From assembly GCA_041281825.1 (NCBI GenBank), contig CP166298.1, positions 4,340,001 to 4,404,000 of the forward strand: DNA of 64,000 bases, written 5' to 3'. The stretch's first letter is position 1. The number at the start of each line of letters is the position of its first letter. A program made the translations under genes and the position numbers. The notes under the pieces were generated by a model, which made no database searches, was not told the DNA's origin, and saw nothing but the letters and a program-made list of their open reading frames with translations. Shown piece after piece: positions 1 through 8,772 of this stretch. This stretch comes from Paenibacillus_D tarimensis_A. GTDB lineage: Bacteria; Bacillota; Bacilli; Paenibacillales; Paenibacillaceae.

Positions 1-1591
1 AATCATGCGAATCATCTCCCGGCGAATTCGGCACAGCCGTTACGCGGAACCAGTCGGCATCGACATAACCGGCATCACCGTCTTTTACCGTTTGAATTGC
101 AAACAGACCAACCTTCGCACCGACCCAGCGGCATTCCCGGGCGGCGAATACCGGCGCGTGAATCGAAATAAATTGTTCGCCGTCCCCGCTAAAGCTGAAT
201 GAACAAGCAGCGTTGCCGGTAACCGTTACGCGGAGATAGAAGGTCTCTCCCTTTTCCTGCGACTCCCATACCGCCTTCTCCTGTTCGGCATCCCCTTCGG
301 CCTGGATGAGCAGCAATTCTTCGCCGCTGCGGCGAATGCCCAAATAAGCGAAGCTGTAGCCGAATACGACCAGACCGGCTAGCCCGCCTTCTTCGAGCCG
401 GCCCGGTTCCAGCTTTACCGTCACTTCAAACGCCGGAGCCGGAAATTTCTGCAGCAGCAGCTGCGGAGCATCATACAGAGTAGCCGCATCATCCGGCAGC
501 GGATAGGTATACAGCCGAAGATGACCGGCACGCTCTGTAAGCGAATGCCAATCGGGCTGCGGATTGCACTGCCACTGCCATTGCAGACCGAGCGCCGGAA
601 CTTCAAATTCGTCCGATGTCGCCGGGACCGCAATCGGATACGTGCGGCCGACATTCGGCTTCTTGTGCCGCAGCACCGGCTCGCCAATCCCGTCTCCGTT
701 GCTGTCCGCTCCCATCAGCGGCCAATCGTCCGACCACTGAACAGGCTGCAAGTGGATGATCCTGCCGTATGCATCTTTATCCTGAAAATGCACGAACCAG
801 GATTCGCCCGACTCCAGCTCCACCCAGGCACCCTGGTGCGGTCCATTCACTTCCGAATCGCCTTGATGAAGCACAACCTTGTCCTCATACGGACCGAAGA
901 CATTCCGGGAACGCAAGATCGTCTGCCATCCCGTTGCAACCCCGCCGGCCGGTGCAAAAATGTAGTAATAACCGCCCCGCTTATACATCTTCGGACCTTC
1001 CATCGTCGGATGATGTTCGACATCCTCAAATACGATTTGCCCCTCATCCAAGAGCCGTGTGCCGTCCGGCGACATCCGGCATATCCGCAGCCGATGCTTA
1101 ATGCCGCAACGGCTGTTGGCATAAGCATGCACAAGATAAGCTTCTCCGTCGTCATCCCAGAAAGGGCAAGCATCAATCAACCCTTTACCCTCCTGTACCA
1201 GATGAAGCGGCGCCCATTCCCCTGCCGGGTCATCGGCAGTCGTCATAAAAATGCCGACATCGGGATCCCCATAGAAGATCCAGAACTTCCCGTCTTGGTA
1301 CCGGATGCTCGGGGCCCATACGCCGTTTCCGTGCTGCGGTTTTTCGTAACCCGGCAGATCCATTCGCGGGATCGCGTAATTAATGATCGTCCAGTTCACC
1401 AAATCCTTCGAATGCAAAATCGGCAGTCCCGGAATGTGGCTGAAGCTTGATGCGGTCATATAAAAATCGTCTCCGACACGGATGACGTCAGGGTCGGAGT
1501 AATCGGCATGCAGTACCGGATTGATAAACGTGCCGTCTCCCTGATCCGCCACCCACGGTTCAACTGCATTCAGCTTCTTTTCGCTTAACAT
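1..1591 (-). CDS. GH43 family glycoside hydrolase (beta-xylosidase/arabinosidase type), 3' end cut by window
   Basis: Translation of the minus strand from the ATG at 1591 stays open to position 1, about 530 residues, so the C-terminus lies outside the window. The N-terminal half is a five-bladed GH43 catalytic domain: YSDPDVIRVGDDFYM near residue 30 carries the general-base Asp, LIDACPFWDDDGEAYL near 145 the pKa-modulating Asp, and PTMEGPKMY near 195 the acid Glu. The C-terminal ~200 residues look like the beta-sandwich that many GH43 beta-xylosidases carry, and the length is already near that usual for the family, so little should be missing. No signal peptide is seen, so it probably cleaves imported oligosaccharides in the cytoplasm. 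An AGGAGG site lies 7 bases upstream of the start and directly abuts a hairpin-repeat cluster. It is the last visible gene of the pectin operon. Whether xylosides or arabinosides are the substrate cannot be told from sequence. Confidence 0.9.
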   Translation of the reverse strand, partial: MLSEKKLNAVEPWVADQGDGTFINPVLHADYSDPDVIRVGDDFYMTASSFSHIPGLPILHSKDLVNWTIINYAIPRMDLPGYEKPQHGNGVWAPSIRYQDGKFWIFYGDPDVGIFMTTADDPAGEWAPLHLVQEGKGLIDACPFWDDDGEAYLVHAYANSRCGIKHRLRICRMSPDGTRLLDEGQIVFEDVEHHPTMEGPKMYKRGGYYYIFAPAGGVATGWQTILRSRNVFGPYEDKVVLHQGDSEVNGPHQGAWVELESGESWFVHFQDKDAYGRIIHLQPVQWSDDWPLMGADSNGDGIGEPVLRHKKPNVGRTYPIAVPATSDEFEVPALGLQWQWQCNPQPDWHSLTERAGHLRLYTYPLPDDAATLYDAPQLLLQKFPAPAFEVTVKLEPGRLEEGGLAGLVVFGYSFAYLGIRRSGEELLLIQAEGDAEQEKAVWESQEKGETFYLRVTVTGNAACSFSFSGDGEQFISIHAPVFAARECRWVGAKVGLFAIQTVKDGDAGYVDADWFRVTAVPNSPGDDSHD

Positions 1592-1605
1592 TGTTTTCCT
1601 CCTGA

Positions 1606-1758
1606 CATAGGGATCTTTGAGCGGAGCTCAAAGTCTCTCCTCTTCATAGGGATCTTTGAGCGGAGCTCAAAGTCTCTCCTCTTCATAGGGATCTTTGAGC
1701 GGGAGCTCAAAGTCTCTCCGCTTCATAGTGATCTTTGAGCCAAGCTCAAAGTCTCTCC
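1606..1758 (-). repeat. Hairpin-repeat cluster A (four tandem units, 39-40 bp period)
   Basis: Four tandem units begin at 1606, 1645, 1684 and 1724. On the plus strand each has CATAGGGAT, then CTTTGAGC, a 3-4 base loop, GCTCAAAG and TCTCTCC. Arms CTTTGAGC/GCTCAAAG are fully paired in all four; loops vary (GGA, GGA, GGGA, CAA). The fourth unit overlaps the end of the upstream GH43 gene, whose TGA stop (AGA CTT TGA) lies in the repeat. The first unit ends directly at the AGGAGG ribosome site of the downstream GH43 gene. The array therefore fills the whole intercistronic gap. The same element recurs at 8633, 20889, 27918 and 57988 in the same orientation. There are no spacers, so it is not a CRISPR array. 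Confidence 0.95.
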
Positions 1759-3326
1759 GCATACTCAAACCAGTCAAAATCCGCGGCATTCCCGCTTTCC
1801 GAACCGCTGCTTGTGGCATATAATCCGATATAAGCGCCGACAAATCCTCCCGCAACATCGGTGCTGAGCAGCGTGCCGTCCGCCTGCTCCACCAGAGAGA
1901 GCCATTGTTCTGCTTGAAGGGCATAATCAAACTGATATATTTGCCCTTGTGCCTCAACCTTGAGATACAATTTTTCCGCCTCAACCTGACTGGCCGCCAA
2001 AATACGTTCTTCCCCGCCTCTGCGTTCAGTCACCCTTATTTCACGATGTCCTTCATCCGCCATCAGGTATTCAAACCGGAACTGATAATCGTTATTTTGC
2101 AACAGCACGATCCCTGCCGCCTCACCCGGTTGCCCCGGAACGAATTCCATAACCGTGCGCAGGGCAAAGCTCATATGCTGCTGCCTTCTGCCGATAAAGC
2201 TCGGATTCTCGAACCTCGTGATCGACTCCGGCTTGAGCCGCAGCCGCAAATAACCCGGACGATCGTTTAAACTCCAAAAATCCCCTCTTGGCGTCCGGAT
2301 GAAATTCCACCGGAGATCCAGCTTGTCTCCTTCAAAATGATCGCACGACGGAGCGGAAGGCCATCGATGTTCAGGAAGGTTTGGTCTTGCCGTCTCGAGC
2401 TCGACGATTCCTTTGCCCGGATTAACGACCGGCCAGCCCTCTTCCCAAGCAACCGGTACAAGGAAGGTTTCTCTTCCCAGATTGCGGTAATAGCCGCCGT
2501 AAGGCCGTGAACCAAGACAGACCATCCACCATTCACCGGCTTGCGTTTCCACAAGATCGGCGTGGCCCACATTCACAATCGGATAACTTCGTCCGAGATG
2601 GCGATGTGAGAGGATCGGATTCATTTTGCAGCTTTCATAAGGTCCCGTCAGCCTTTCGCTGCGCGCCACCGTCACGGAATGAGTATGACCTGTTCCGCCC
2701 TCCGCTATAAGCAAATAATAGTAACCGTTCACTTTATAAATATGAGGCCCTTCCTGCGCATGAATGCCTTTAAGCGCGCCGTCCCACAGACTGTATTTGT
2801 CGCCCGTAAGCCGTCCGGAAGCCAGATCGATTTCCTGTAGCCAAATCTCCATATGCTTCGGATATTGCTGCCCAGAAGGGGGGACGCGGTTCGCCATCAC
2901 ATAGGCTTTGCCGTCGTCATCGAAAAAGAAGGAAGAATCGATGCCGGGGGCATCCTCCAGCCATACCGGATCTGACCACGGACCTGCAGGATCGTCCGCC
3001 GTCACGTAGAAATTGCGCCGCGCCCCGCTAACGCTCTCGACAAACGTCGTAATCATATAGAAAATGCCGTCCCTATGCCGGATTGTTGCCGCATAAATGC
3101 CTTTCGAACACGGCGTGCCGTCCAGATTGAGCTGAGACGGCCGATCCAGCACATGCCCGAGCTGCCGCCAATGCACAAGATCCTTGCTGTGGAAGATCGG
3201 AACGCCCGGAAAATATTCGAAAGTGGACGTCACCATATAATAATCGTCCCCTGCCCGGCAAATCGATGGATCGGCGTAGCAGCCTGCAAGAATTGGATTG
3301 CGAAATGTTTCCGTCGTCAAATTCAT
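1746..3326 (-). CDS. GH43 family glycoside hydrolase (beta-xylosidase-like, two domains)
   Basis: A 526-residue protein. N-terminal five-bladed propeller motifs: CYADPSICRAGDDYYMV near residue 15 (base Asp), GIDSSFFFDDDGKAY near 130 (second Asp), and HAQEGPHIYKVNGYYYL near 195 (acid Glu). The C-terminal part from about residue 320 is a beta-sandwich ending in DFDWFEYAERL. No signal peptide is seen, so a cytoplasmic role on imported oligosaccharides is inferred. ATG at 3326 is preceded by AAAGGGG only three bases away; an in-frame TTG at 3320 would have better spacing, and the open frame also extends upstream to 3380, overlapping the GH28 gene. The last three residues (ERL) and the stop come from hairpin-repeat cluster A. 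It is a paralog of the partial GH43 gene just downstream. Confidence 0.9.
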   Translation of the reverse strand: MNLTTETFRNPILAGCYADPSICRAGDDYYMVTSTFEYFPGVPIFHSKDLVHWRQLGHVLDRPSQLNLDGTPCSKGIYAATIRHRDGIFYMITTFVESVSGARRNFYVTADDPAGPWSDPVWLEDAPGIDSSFFFDDDGKAYVMANRVPPSGQQYPKHMEIWLQEIDLASGRLTGDKYSLWDGALKGIHAQEGPHIYKVNGYYYLLIAEGGTGHTHSVTVARSERLTGPYESCKMNPILSHRHLGRSYPIVNVGHADLVETQAGEWWMVCLGSRPYGGYYRNLGRETFLVPVAWEEGWPVVNPGKGIVELETARPNLPEHRWPSAPSCDHFEGDKLDLRWNFIRTPRGDFWSLNDRPGYLRLRLKPESITRFENPSFIGRRQQHMSFALRTVMEFVPGQPGEAAGIVLLQNNDYQFRFEYLMADEGHREIRVTERRGGEERILAASQVEAEKLYLKVEAQGQIYQFDYALQAEQWLSLVEQADGTLLSTDVAGGFVGAYIGLYATSSGSESGNAADFDWFEYAERL

Positions 3327-3354
3327 CGCCCCTTTCTCAATTGCCTCCACACGA

Positions 3355-4806
3355 TCAGACACTCTGAACAACCGATTCATTCGTAATCATAACCGGCGTA
3401 TTCGGATGCTTGCGGCGCATTTCAAACCCGTCAATGACGGCTTCATCCACCTGATCCAATTGAAGCGCCGGTCCTTGACGCGTCTCGACCCGGACACGAT
3501 GAAGCTCCAGACGGCGAACGTGCTTGCAGAACATTCCCGCTCCCGCCATCGTCAAATGCTCTCTGACCATGTCCGGCTCGCCGCCTTGCTCCTGCGGGTC
3601 CAACGTCATCTCCAGAGTCACATGGCGCAATGTCACATCCTCCACCGGCATTTCCGGCAGGCCGTAGATGAATGCCGCCGACGCCAGCGAGTTGCGGGCC
3701 GTCACGTCGCTGATAGTTATTCCGCGGATGACGGGCGTCGCATCACCCACGGGAACCGGTTCCGGAGATGTCATAAGCGGATCGCTTTCATCAACGCCAT
3801 ACCGATAAAAAGCGTTGATCGCAATCGGGCACAATACGTCCCGCATCATAATATTGCTAATCTGGACATCCTCCACTCCGCCTCCGCGCGCCCGGTTCGT
3901 TTTAATTCGAATACCTCTGTCCGTCCCGATAAAGAGACAATTCGATATGACAACCCTGCGGATTCCGCCGGCCGTTTCACTGCCCATCACGACGCCGCCG
4001 TGGCCGCGCTGCATGATGCAGTTTGTGACGGTTACATTCTCGGTCGGACGTCCCACTCTCCTGCCATCTTCGTCAATGCCCGATTTAAGGCAAAGACAAT
4101 CGTCGCCGACGTCGAAATGACAATCCGAAACGATGACATTGGAACAAGAATCGATATCGAAGCCGTCGCCGTTCGGCGTGTCGGCAGGGTTGCGAAACGT
4201 CACACCGCTCACACGCACTTCATCGCAATAGACCAGATGCGTATTCCAGAACGGGGAATTCCGCAGCGTAACGCCTTCAATAACAACTTGACGGCAATCG
4301 ATCAGCTGCAGAAGAGGAGGCCGTAAAAACTGCGAGTCCCATTCTGCGATATTGCTTTTGATCGTTTCCGTCAGCTTTCGGTTCAGCTCCGCCAGTTGAT
4401 CGCGATACGGCGAATTCGGCGCCGTACCTTTTTTAAGCTCCCGGTATGCATTCCACCAGGCTTGCCCTTGTCCGTCGATGATGCCTTCCCCTTTGATCGC
4501 AACCTGCTCCAGATCTTGACCGAACAGAAGCGGCGAATAGCCGAAGCACTCATAACCGGACCACCGCGTCTTTACAGGAGGATACAGCTCGAACTCATCC
4601 GCAAAGAGCAGCGTAGCACCCGATTCCAGGAATAAAGTCATCCGGCTGCGCAGCCGGACCGGCCCCGTCAAGTATACACCGGCAGGCACGTATACCGTAC
4701 CGCCGCCTGCGTTGCTGCAGCTGTCAATTGCTTTGGCAATCGCTTCCGTATTATCGGTGCGGCCGTCGCCGACCGCTCCGAACGACTGAATATTGTAGCT
4801 GGTCAT
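3355..4806 (-). CDS. GH28 polygalacturonase / exo-galacturonosidase
   Basis: A 483-residue right-handed beta-helix protein. It starts with the pectate-lyase-3 type FGAVGDGRTDNTEAIAKAI and carries the GH28 signatures in order: PNGDGFDIDSC near residue 210 (NxD), DDCLCLKSG near 235 (paired Asp), GHGGVVMGSE near 260 (catalytic-site His) and RIKTNRARGGG near 290 (RIK substrate motif). It hydrolyses alpha-1,4-galacturonosyl or rhamnogalacturonan linkages in pectin. There is no signal peptide, so it likely acts on imported oligogalacturonides, as is common for such Bacillota operons. ATG at 4806 has GAGGAGAT upstream and overlaps the GH105 stop by four bases (ATGA), implying translational coupling. 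Its 3' end also runs close to the next GH43 start. Confidence 0.93.
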   Translation of the reverse strand: MTSYNIQSFGAVGDGRTDNTEAIAKAIDSCSNAGGGTVYVPAGVYLTGPVRLRSRMTLFLESGATLLFADEFELYPPVKTRWSGYECFGYSPLLFGQDLEQVAIKGEGIIDGQGQAWWNAYRELKKGTAPNSPYRDQLAELNRKLTETIKSNIAEWDSQFLRPPLLQLIDCRQVVIEGVTLRNSPFWNTHLVYCDEVRVSGVTFRNPADTPNGDGFDIDSCSNVIVSDCHFDVGDDCLCLKSGIDEDGRRVGRPTENVTVTNCIMQRGHGGVVMGSETAGGIRRVVISNCLFIGTDRGIRIKTNRARGGGVEDVQISNIMMRDVLCPIAINAFYRYGVDESDPLMTSPEPVPVGDATPVIRGITISDVTARNSLASAAFIYGLPEMPVEDVTLRHVTLEMTLDPQEQGGEPDMVREHLTMAGAGMFCKHVRRLELHRVRVETRQGPALQLDQVDEAVIDGFEMRRKHPNTPVMITNESVVQSV

Positions 4807-5921
4807 GGCAATCTCCTCAAATCGGCCATTTCAACGCATGCCAGAATAAACGCGCCTACGCCGTGAAGGTCGTTCTCGCTAACAGGCCGGGTCACATAAT
4901 TTTGATAATCTCCCGCCGATGTACCGATACAGATGTCCGGAACGACAAGCAGTCCGTGATCGTCATAATAAACACGTTGAATTAAACCGGAGTAGCCCTT
5001 CCTCGCTGATTCCAGGATGGCTTCCGAAGCGCAGCCGTGTTTTACCGCTTTGGCCATCGCATAGACAAACAAGCTTGTACAAGAAGTCTCCAGCCAATTG
5101 TCCGGCTTGTCTCCTTGATCAACAACCTGATACCAGAGGCCGCTGACATCATCCTGATGAGGAACCAGAGCTTCCACGAATCGGGTCAGAGCTCCTTGCA
5201 GCTCCCCTCTTCCGGGATGATCCTGCGGCAGCACATCGAGAAAATCACCCAAAGCCATACCGTACCAGCCTAATGAACGCCCCCAGAATTCCGGCGAGCA
5301 GCCCGTCTCCGGGTTCGCCCATGGGAATTGACGGCTTTCGTCCCAGGCATGATAGAGAAGCCCGGTTTTTTCGTCGGACATATGCTTTCGCATCAGCTTT
5401 TCCCATTCGATCACCATCGGCGTCAGCTCTTCATCCCCGAAACGGGCCGCATACATCAGCGCAAAAACACCGCCCATATATAAGCCGTCCAGCCACATTT
5501 GGTAAGGATATTTGTCCTTATGCCAAAATCCCCCCTCTGATGTGCGGTTAATCGTCCGGAACAGCTGTCTCAGCTTATCGGCGGCAATCCGGTAACGCGG
5601 CTCGCCGAACTGCTCGTCAAGCGTGAACAGCAGCAGGCCTGGCATAATGGCGTCCAGTTCATCCCTGGCAAAAAAGAAATTGCCGTATTCGTCCACCAAA
5701 CGGTCGACATATTCCTTCGGATAACGCAAATATTTCTCGTCGCCGGCCCGCTTCCATACTTCGAGCATACCTTGCAGGAAGATCCCCTGATGATAATGCC
5801 AGCGGTTTTCCGGAGGCAGCTGCTCCGGGCGGAAACGCGCCATCAAGGAGTCGCAAGCGGCCTTCGCCCAGTGCAGCGGCGTGTTCGTTTCAATATCGAT
5901 TGTATTATGATTTGGATTCAC
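4803..5921 (-). CDS. GH105 unsaturated rhamnogalacturonyl hydrolase (YteR/YesR-like)
   Basis: A 372-residue alpha/alpha-barrel protein of the GH88/GH105 group. Visible landmarks are HYHQGIFLQGML near residue 45, MPGLLLFTLDEQ near 95, QMWLDGLYMGGVFAL near 145 (the WxDxxYM region with a catalytic-type Asp) and FWGRSLGWYGMALGDFLDVLP near 215. Length and motifs match B. subtilis YteR and YesR, which remove the unsaturated galacturonyl residue left by rhamnogalacturonan lyases. It is therefore the best single indicator that the operon targets rhamnogalacturonan or pectin. The start is GTG at 5921 with AAAGGAGAT upstream. No signal peptide, so cytoplasmic. The stop overlaps the GH28 start by four bases. 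Confidence 0.92.
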   Translation of the reverse strand: MNPNHNTIDIETNTPLHWAKAACDSLMARFRPEQLPPENRWHYHQGIFLQGMLEVWKRAGDEKYLRYPKEYVDRLVDEYGNFFFARDELDAIMPGLLLFTLDEQFGEPRYRIAADKLRQLFRTINRTSEGGFWHKDKYPYQMWLDGLYMGGVFALMYAARFGDEELTPMVIEWEKLMRKHMSDEKTGLLYHAWDESRQFPWANPETGCSPEFWGRSLGWYGMALGDFLDVLPQDHPGRGELQGALTRFVEALVPHQDDVSGLWYQVVDQGDKPDNWLETSCTSLFVYAMAKAVKHGCASEAILESARKGYSGLIQRVYYDDHGLLVVPDICIGTSAGDYQNYVTRPVSENDLHGVGAFILACVEMADLRRLP

Positions 5922-6039
5922 AGTAAATCAATCTCCTTTCGGTAGTGAAGATTTTTCCAATCCGAGCCATACATCAGCCGTGACCTTCGGCGGCGACCAT
6001 CATGCCGGGTACTGGCACGCGGCAGCAGGCGACCGGCAG

Positions 6040-7149
6040 CTATACTATTCTATATTTCGAGAAATACCGGCTTGGCACAGGCAGTTTACCAGGTTCAACG
6101 CCGGACAGCTTATACAGCAAATGGCGGATAAGCACAGCCTGCGTCCCTGCGTTCATATCTCCTTCAACCTCGCCTTTGCCAAGCGGGACGGGAGCCGGCA
6201 TATCGGGATAGTATTCGCCGGGCTTAACTTGGGCTACATTCGTTGCCGCGGGCGAATGTGTGATTTCTCTGGAAAATCCGCCGTCATTCCGTTTAAGCTT
6301 CGCCATGTTCGCCAATGTGATCGACGCAATATCTTTCATATCCCGTTCCGGTATTTCCAGGTTCATCGATGCAAGCAGGCTGATCGGATTGCGGATGTAA
6401 CACATATCGATCGCCTCTTCGTTGTGTAGAATGTTCAGAATCGATCGGTATATCTCACTTGTTCGCGGCATCGGAACGCGAAAACGGGTAAAGAACGTAT
6501 GCAGCTTGAAGGTGCCGGATAATCTCACATACGGCGTCCCTTTCCCCCAAAGTCCTGACTCGGGATCCTGAATCTCCGTAAAAAACGACACAGCCTCTTT
6601 CAAAAAGGGCTCTCTCTTGCCGCTGTCCATCTGGCTTAAATAAGGTGCGGAATTGCACAATCTGTCGCATCCTCTCCAGCTGTTCAGCAGACTGACCGAC
6701 CGAAGCCACAACGCATAAGCGCGGGGCGACTCGGTATAGGACGGTGCCGATTCGCGGTCATTGGGCAACGGGTATAGAGGCTCAGCCCCAAACCTGCGCA
6801 AAGCGTGCATGCTGTATCCGATTGCCCGGCCCACCATGACATCGTCGAGACGCATATTCGGGTCGGGCTCATAGAAATACCCTGTCTCCGGGTCTTGTCT
6901 GGACTGGAAAAACCGGACAAAAGCCTCCTTCAGCCGACCATCGAAAGCATCTGTCAGACCGCATCGATCAACAATGTTAAGCGCCTGGGCAGTCGATTCG
7001 ATATCCGGTGTAAAATCCCCGGACAATTTAGAGCTTCTCGCGTAGAAAAATCCTCCGCTTGTCTCGTCATATTGCTCTTCCAGCCACTCGAAAAACCCTT
7101 CGAACAACTCGTCGCCGGCAACAATTAGTGGTTTCAATGATCGACTCAC
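6040..7149 (-). CDS. Unknown protein, alpha/alpha-toroid-like (prenyltransferase/squalene-cyclase-like repeats)
   Basis: A 369-residue soluble protein. I do not recognise a named family. It shows helical repeats with cyclase or glycosidase toroid character: FFEWLEEQYDETSGGFFYARSS near residue 18, TPDIESTAQALNIVDRCG near 48, FFQSRQDPETGYFYEPDPNMR near 80, FTEIQDPESGLWGKGTPY near 190 and LKRNDGGFSREI near 285. QDPExGxW/Y segments at regular spacing recall the QW-type repeats of terpenoid-cyclase-fold proteins. Its position between GH43 and GH105 genes suggests a carbohydrate-linked role, possibly a lyase or hydrolase, but this is inference. The GTG start at 7149 has AGGGGG six bases upstream. 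The gap of 118 bases to the GH105 start holds only that gene's ribosome site. Confidence 0.75.
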   Translation of the reverse strand: MSRSLKPLIVAGDELFEGFFEWLEEQYDETSGGFFYARSSKLSGDFTPDIESTAQALNIVDRCGLTDAFDGRLKEAFVRFFQSRQDPETGYFYEPDPNMRLDDVMVGRAIGYSMHALRRFGAEPLYPLPNDRESAPSYTESPRAYALWLRSVSLLNSWRGCDRLCNSAPYLSQMDSGKREPFLKEAVSFFTEIQDPESGLWGKGTPYVRLSGTFKLHTFFTRFRVPMPRTSEIYRSILNILHNEEAIDMCYIRNPISLLASMNLEIPERDMKDIASITLANMAKLKRNDGGFSREITHSPAATNVAQVKPGEYYPDMPAPVPLGKGEVEGDMNAGTQAVLIRHLLYKLSGVEPGKLPVPSRYFSKYRIV

Positions 7150-7227
7150 CCGGATCCCCCTTCATAGGTAAATCTGCGATATTGATTGAGAGACGATTAC
7201 CCGGTCTCTCCTCAAGGCACCCATTAT

Positions 7228-8616
7228 TTATTCCGGTTTATAGCTGAACCGGTAAAACCTGACCTTGCCGCTGCCAACCGCATCGATTCCGACCCGCAGG
7301 CTCAGGAATCCTCCAAACGTGTTGTGATGCAGCCCGGAGGCGTCGACGACTTTATCGTATTTCTTCCATTCGGAACCATCGGTGCGGTAATAGAACGAAA
7401 TGATATTCCGGTCATTTCGGATACGGAGAAAAACCCGGTCGCCCTCGTAAGGTTCGAGCTTATAGATTTTGAACGAGCGGAAGTGCCGGACCCCCTTACC
7501 GCTCGCTCCGATCCCTAGATATGCATCATCATTATAGTACAAGACCAGCCTGCCTTCGGCGTCGCCGCTGACGGACAATTCGATCTCCGCCTCGTACCGT
7601 TCGTGCGCCGGCATATATAGCAGAGGGGATGCGGGTAAATCTCCGGAAGCCCCTTCCGCAGCAAGTACTCCGCTTTCTCTGCCGAATCGCAAAGACGGCA
7701 GACTTCCGAAGCACTGCCAAGGCAAGCCCGGCGTTTCCCCGTCAAAAGTGTCGATATACGGTTCTCCGGAAGTAATAGGCAGCGGGTCACGGCCTGTTTC
7801 CTGTACCTTGTACCAATCGTCTTCCGTCCACTCGATCGGAGCAATCAGCGTATGTCTGCCTAAAGTATGGAATCCGGCCATATAACCGTGATAGACCATC
7901 CACCACTGACCGTCCGGTGAATCGATTAATGAACCGTGACCTTGGGACCACCAGCGCTCCTTCGCCGATCGGGTCCGTATAATGGGATTATACGGCGAAT
8001 GCTCCCATGGCCCCCAAGGGTGCCGGGAGCGGGAAGAAACGACCAAGTGGCTCGTCGGAGGGCCGGCTGTCCCCCCTTCGGCGACCGTTAAATAATAATA
8101 TCCGTTCCGCCTCGTCACCTTGGGCCCTTCCAGACTGAAAGCCTCGACCTCCCAGTCTTTCGGGTACTGCCAGCCTTCGTATACATGCTTCGGCTCTCCG
8201 ATGACAGATAATCCGTCTTCCGATAATTGCGTGAAGTACCCGCCGGACATATGCAAATACCGTTTGCCGTCGGGACCGACAGCATGTCCGGGATCAATGC
8301 CCTTAATGCCCAGATTGACCGGGCGGCTCCACGGACCTGTCGGCGACGGAGCGCTTACGACCCAATTAGTGCGGTTTGCCGGAAAGTAGATGTAATACAT
8401 GCCGTTATGCTCAACAAAATCCGGTGCCCATACATCGCCGATGTCCTCATACAGCGCTGCTGAAACCGGACTCCAATGCGTCAAATCCCGGGAATGCCAT
8501 ATGATTAATCCTGGCAAATAATGATACGAGGTGTGGGTCATGTAAAAATCGCCGCCGACCCGAATGACAGACGGGTCGGCGTAGTTCCCTCCGATTAACG
8601 GGTTATTAATAAACAA
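7228..8616 (-). CDS. GH43 family glycoside hydrolase with C-terminal beta-sandwich
   Basis: A 462-residue protein, a third and more divergent GH43 of the operon. GNYADPSVIRVGGDFYM near residue 9 holds the base Asp, GIDPGHAVGPDGKRYL near 108 the second Asp, and FSLEGPKVTRRNGYYYL near 160 the acid Glu. From about residue 285 a beta-sandwich domain (HTFGGFLSLRVGIDAVGSG near 430) follows. No signal peptide is seen, so cytoplasmic action on arabino- or xylo-oligosaccharides is inferred. The start is TTG at 8616, preceded by TAAGGTGG about 7 bases upstream; that ribosome site is joined to hairpin-repeat cluster B. Its tail is 79 bases from the start of the alpha-toroid-like gene. Confidence 0.9.
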   Translation of the reverse strand: MFINNPLIGGNYADPSVIRVGGDFYMTHTSYHYLPGLIIWHSRDLTHWSPVSAALYEDIGDVWAPDFVEHNGMYYIYFPANRTNWVVSAPSPTGPWSRPVNLGIKGIDPGHAVGPDGKRYLHMSGGYFTQLSEDGLSVIGEPKHVYEGWQYPKDWEVEAFSLEGPKVTRRNGYYYLTVAEGGTAGPPTSHLVVSSRSRHPWGPWEHSPYNPIIRTRSAKERWWSQGHGSLIDSPDGQWWMVYHGYMAGFHTLGRHTLIAPIEWTEDDWYKVQETGRDPLPITSGEPYIDTFDGETPGLPWQCFGSLPSLRFGRESGVLAAEGASGDLPASPLLYMPAHERYEAEIELSVSGDAEGRLVLYYNDDAYLGIGASGKGVRHFRSFKIYKLEPYEGDRVFLRIRNDRNIISFYYRTDGSEWKKYDKVVDASGLHHNTFGGFLSLRVGIDAVGSGKVRFYRFSYKPE

Positions 8617-8632
8617 CGTTATTCCACCTTAA

Positions 8633-8762
8633 CATAGGGATCTTTGACCGGAGGTCAAAGTCTCTCCGATTTCATAGGGATCTTTGAGCATGACATAGGG
8701 ATCTTTGAGCGGGAGCTCAAAGTCTCTCTGCTTCTCAAAGTCTCTCCGTGTCAAGTCTCTCC
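8633..8762 (-). repeat. Hairpin-repeat cluster B (with compensatory stem change)
   Basis: Full unit at 8633-8667, a left half-unit at 8673-8689, a full unit from about 8694 to 8729 and two right half-units (8733-8747, 8750-8762). The first unit reads TTTGACC-GGA-GGTCAAA instead of the usual TTTGAGC-GGA-GCTCAAA: both sides of one base pair have changed and pairing is kept. The cluster fills the gap between the permease stop (8773) and the TAAGGTGG ribosome site of the GH43 gene starting at 8616. The half-unit plus full-unit order CATAGGGATCTTTGAGCATGA then a full unit is shared with clusters D and E. Confidence 0.95.
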
Positions 8763-8772
8763 AATTCCGAAA

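Noticed and set aside
521..1450. Long plus-strand frame of 309 codons
   Set aside because: Shadow of the GH43 gene on the minus strand; Arg/His-rich, no motifs, no ribosome site.
1606..1758. CRISPR array
   Set aside because: Units are tandem with no unique spacers, the repeat is palindromic throughout, and there are no cas genes.
3298..4326. Long plus-strand frame of 342 codons
   Set aside because: Antisense to the GH28 gene; composition not protein-like.
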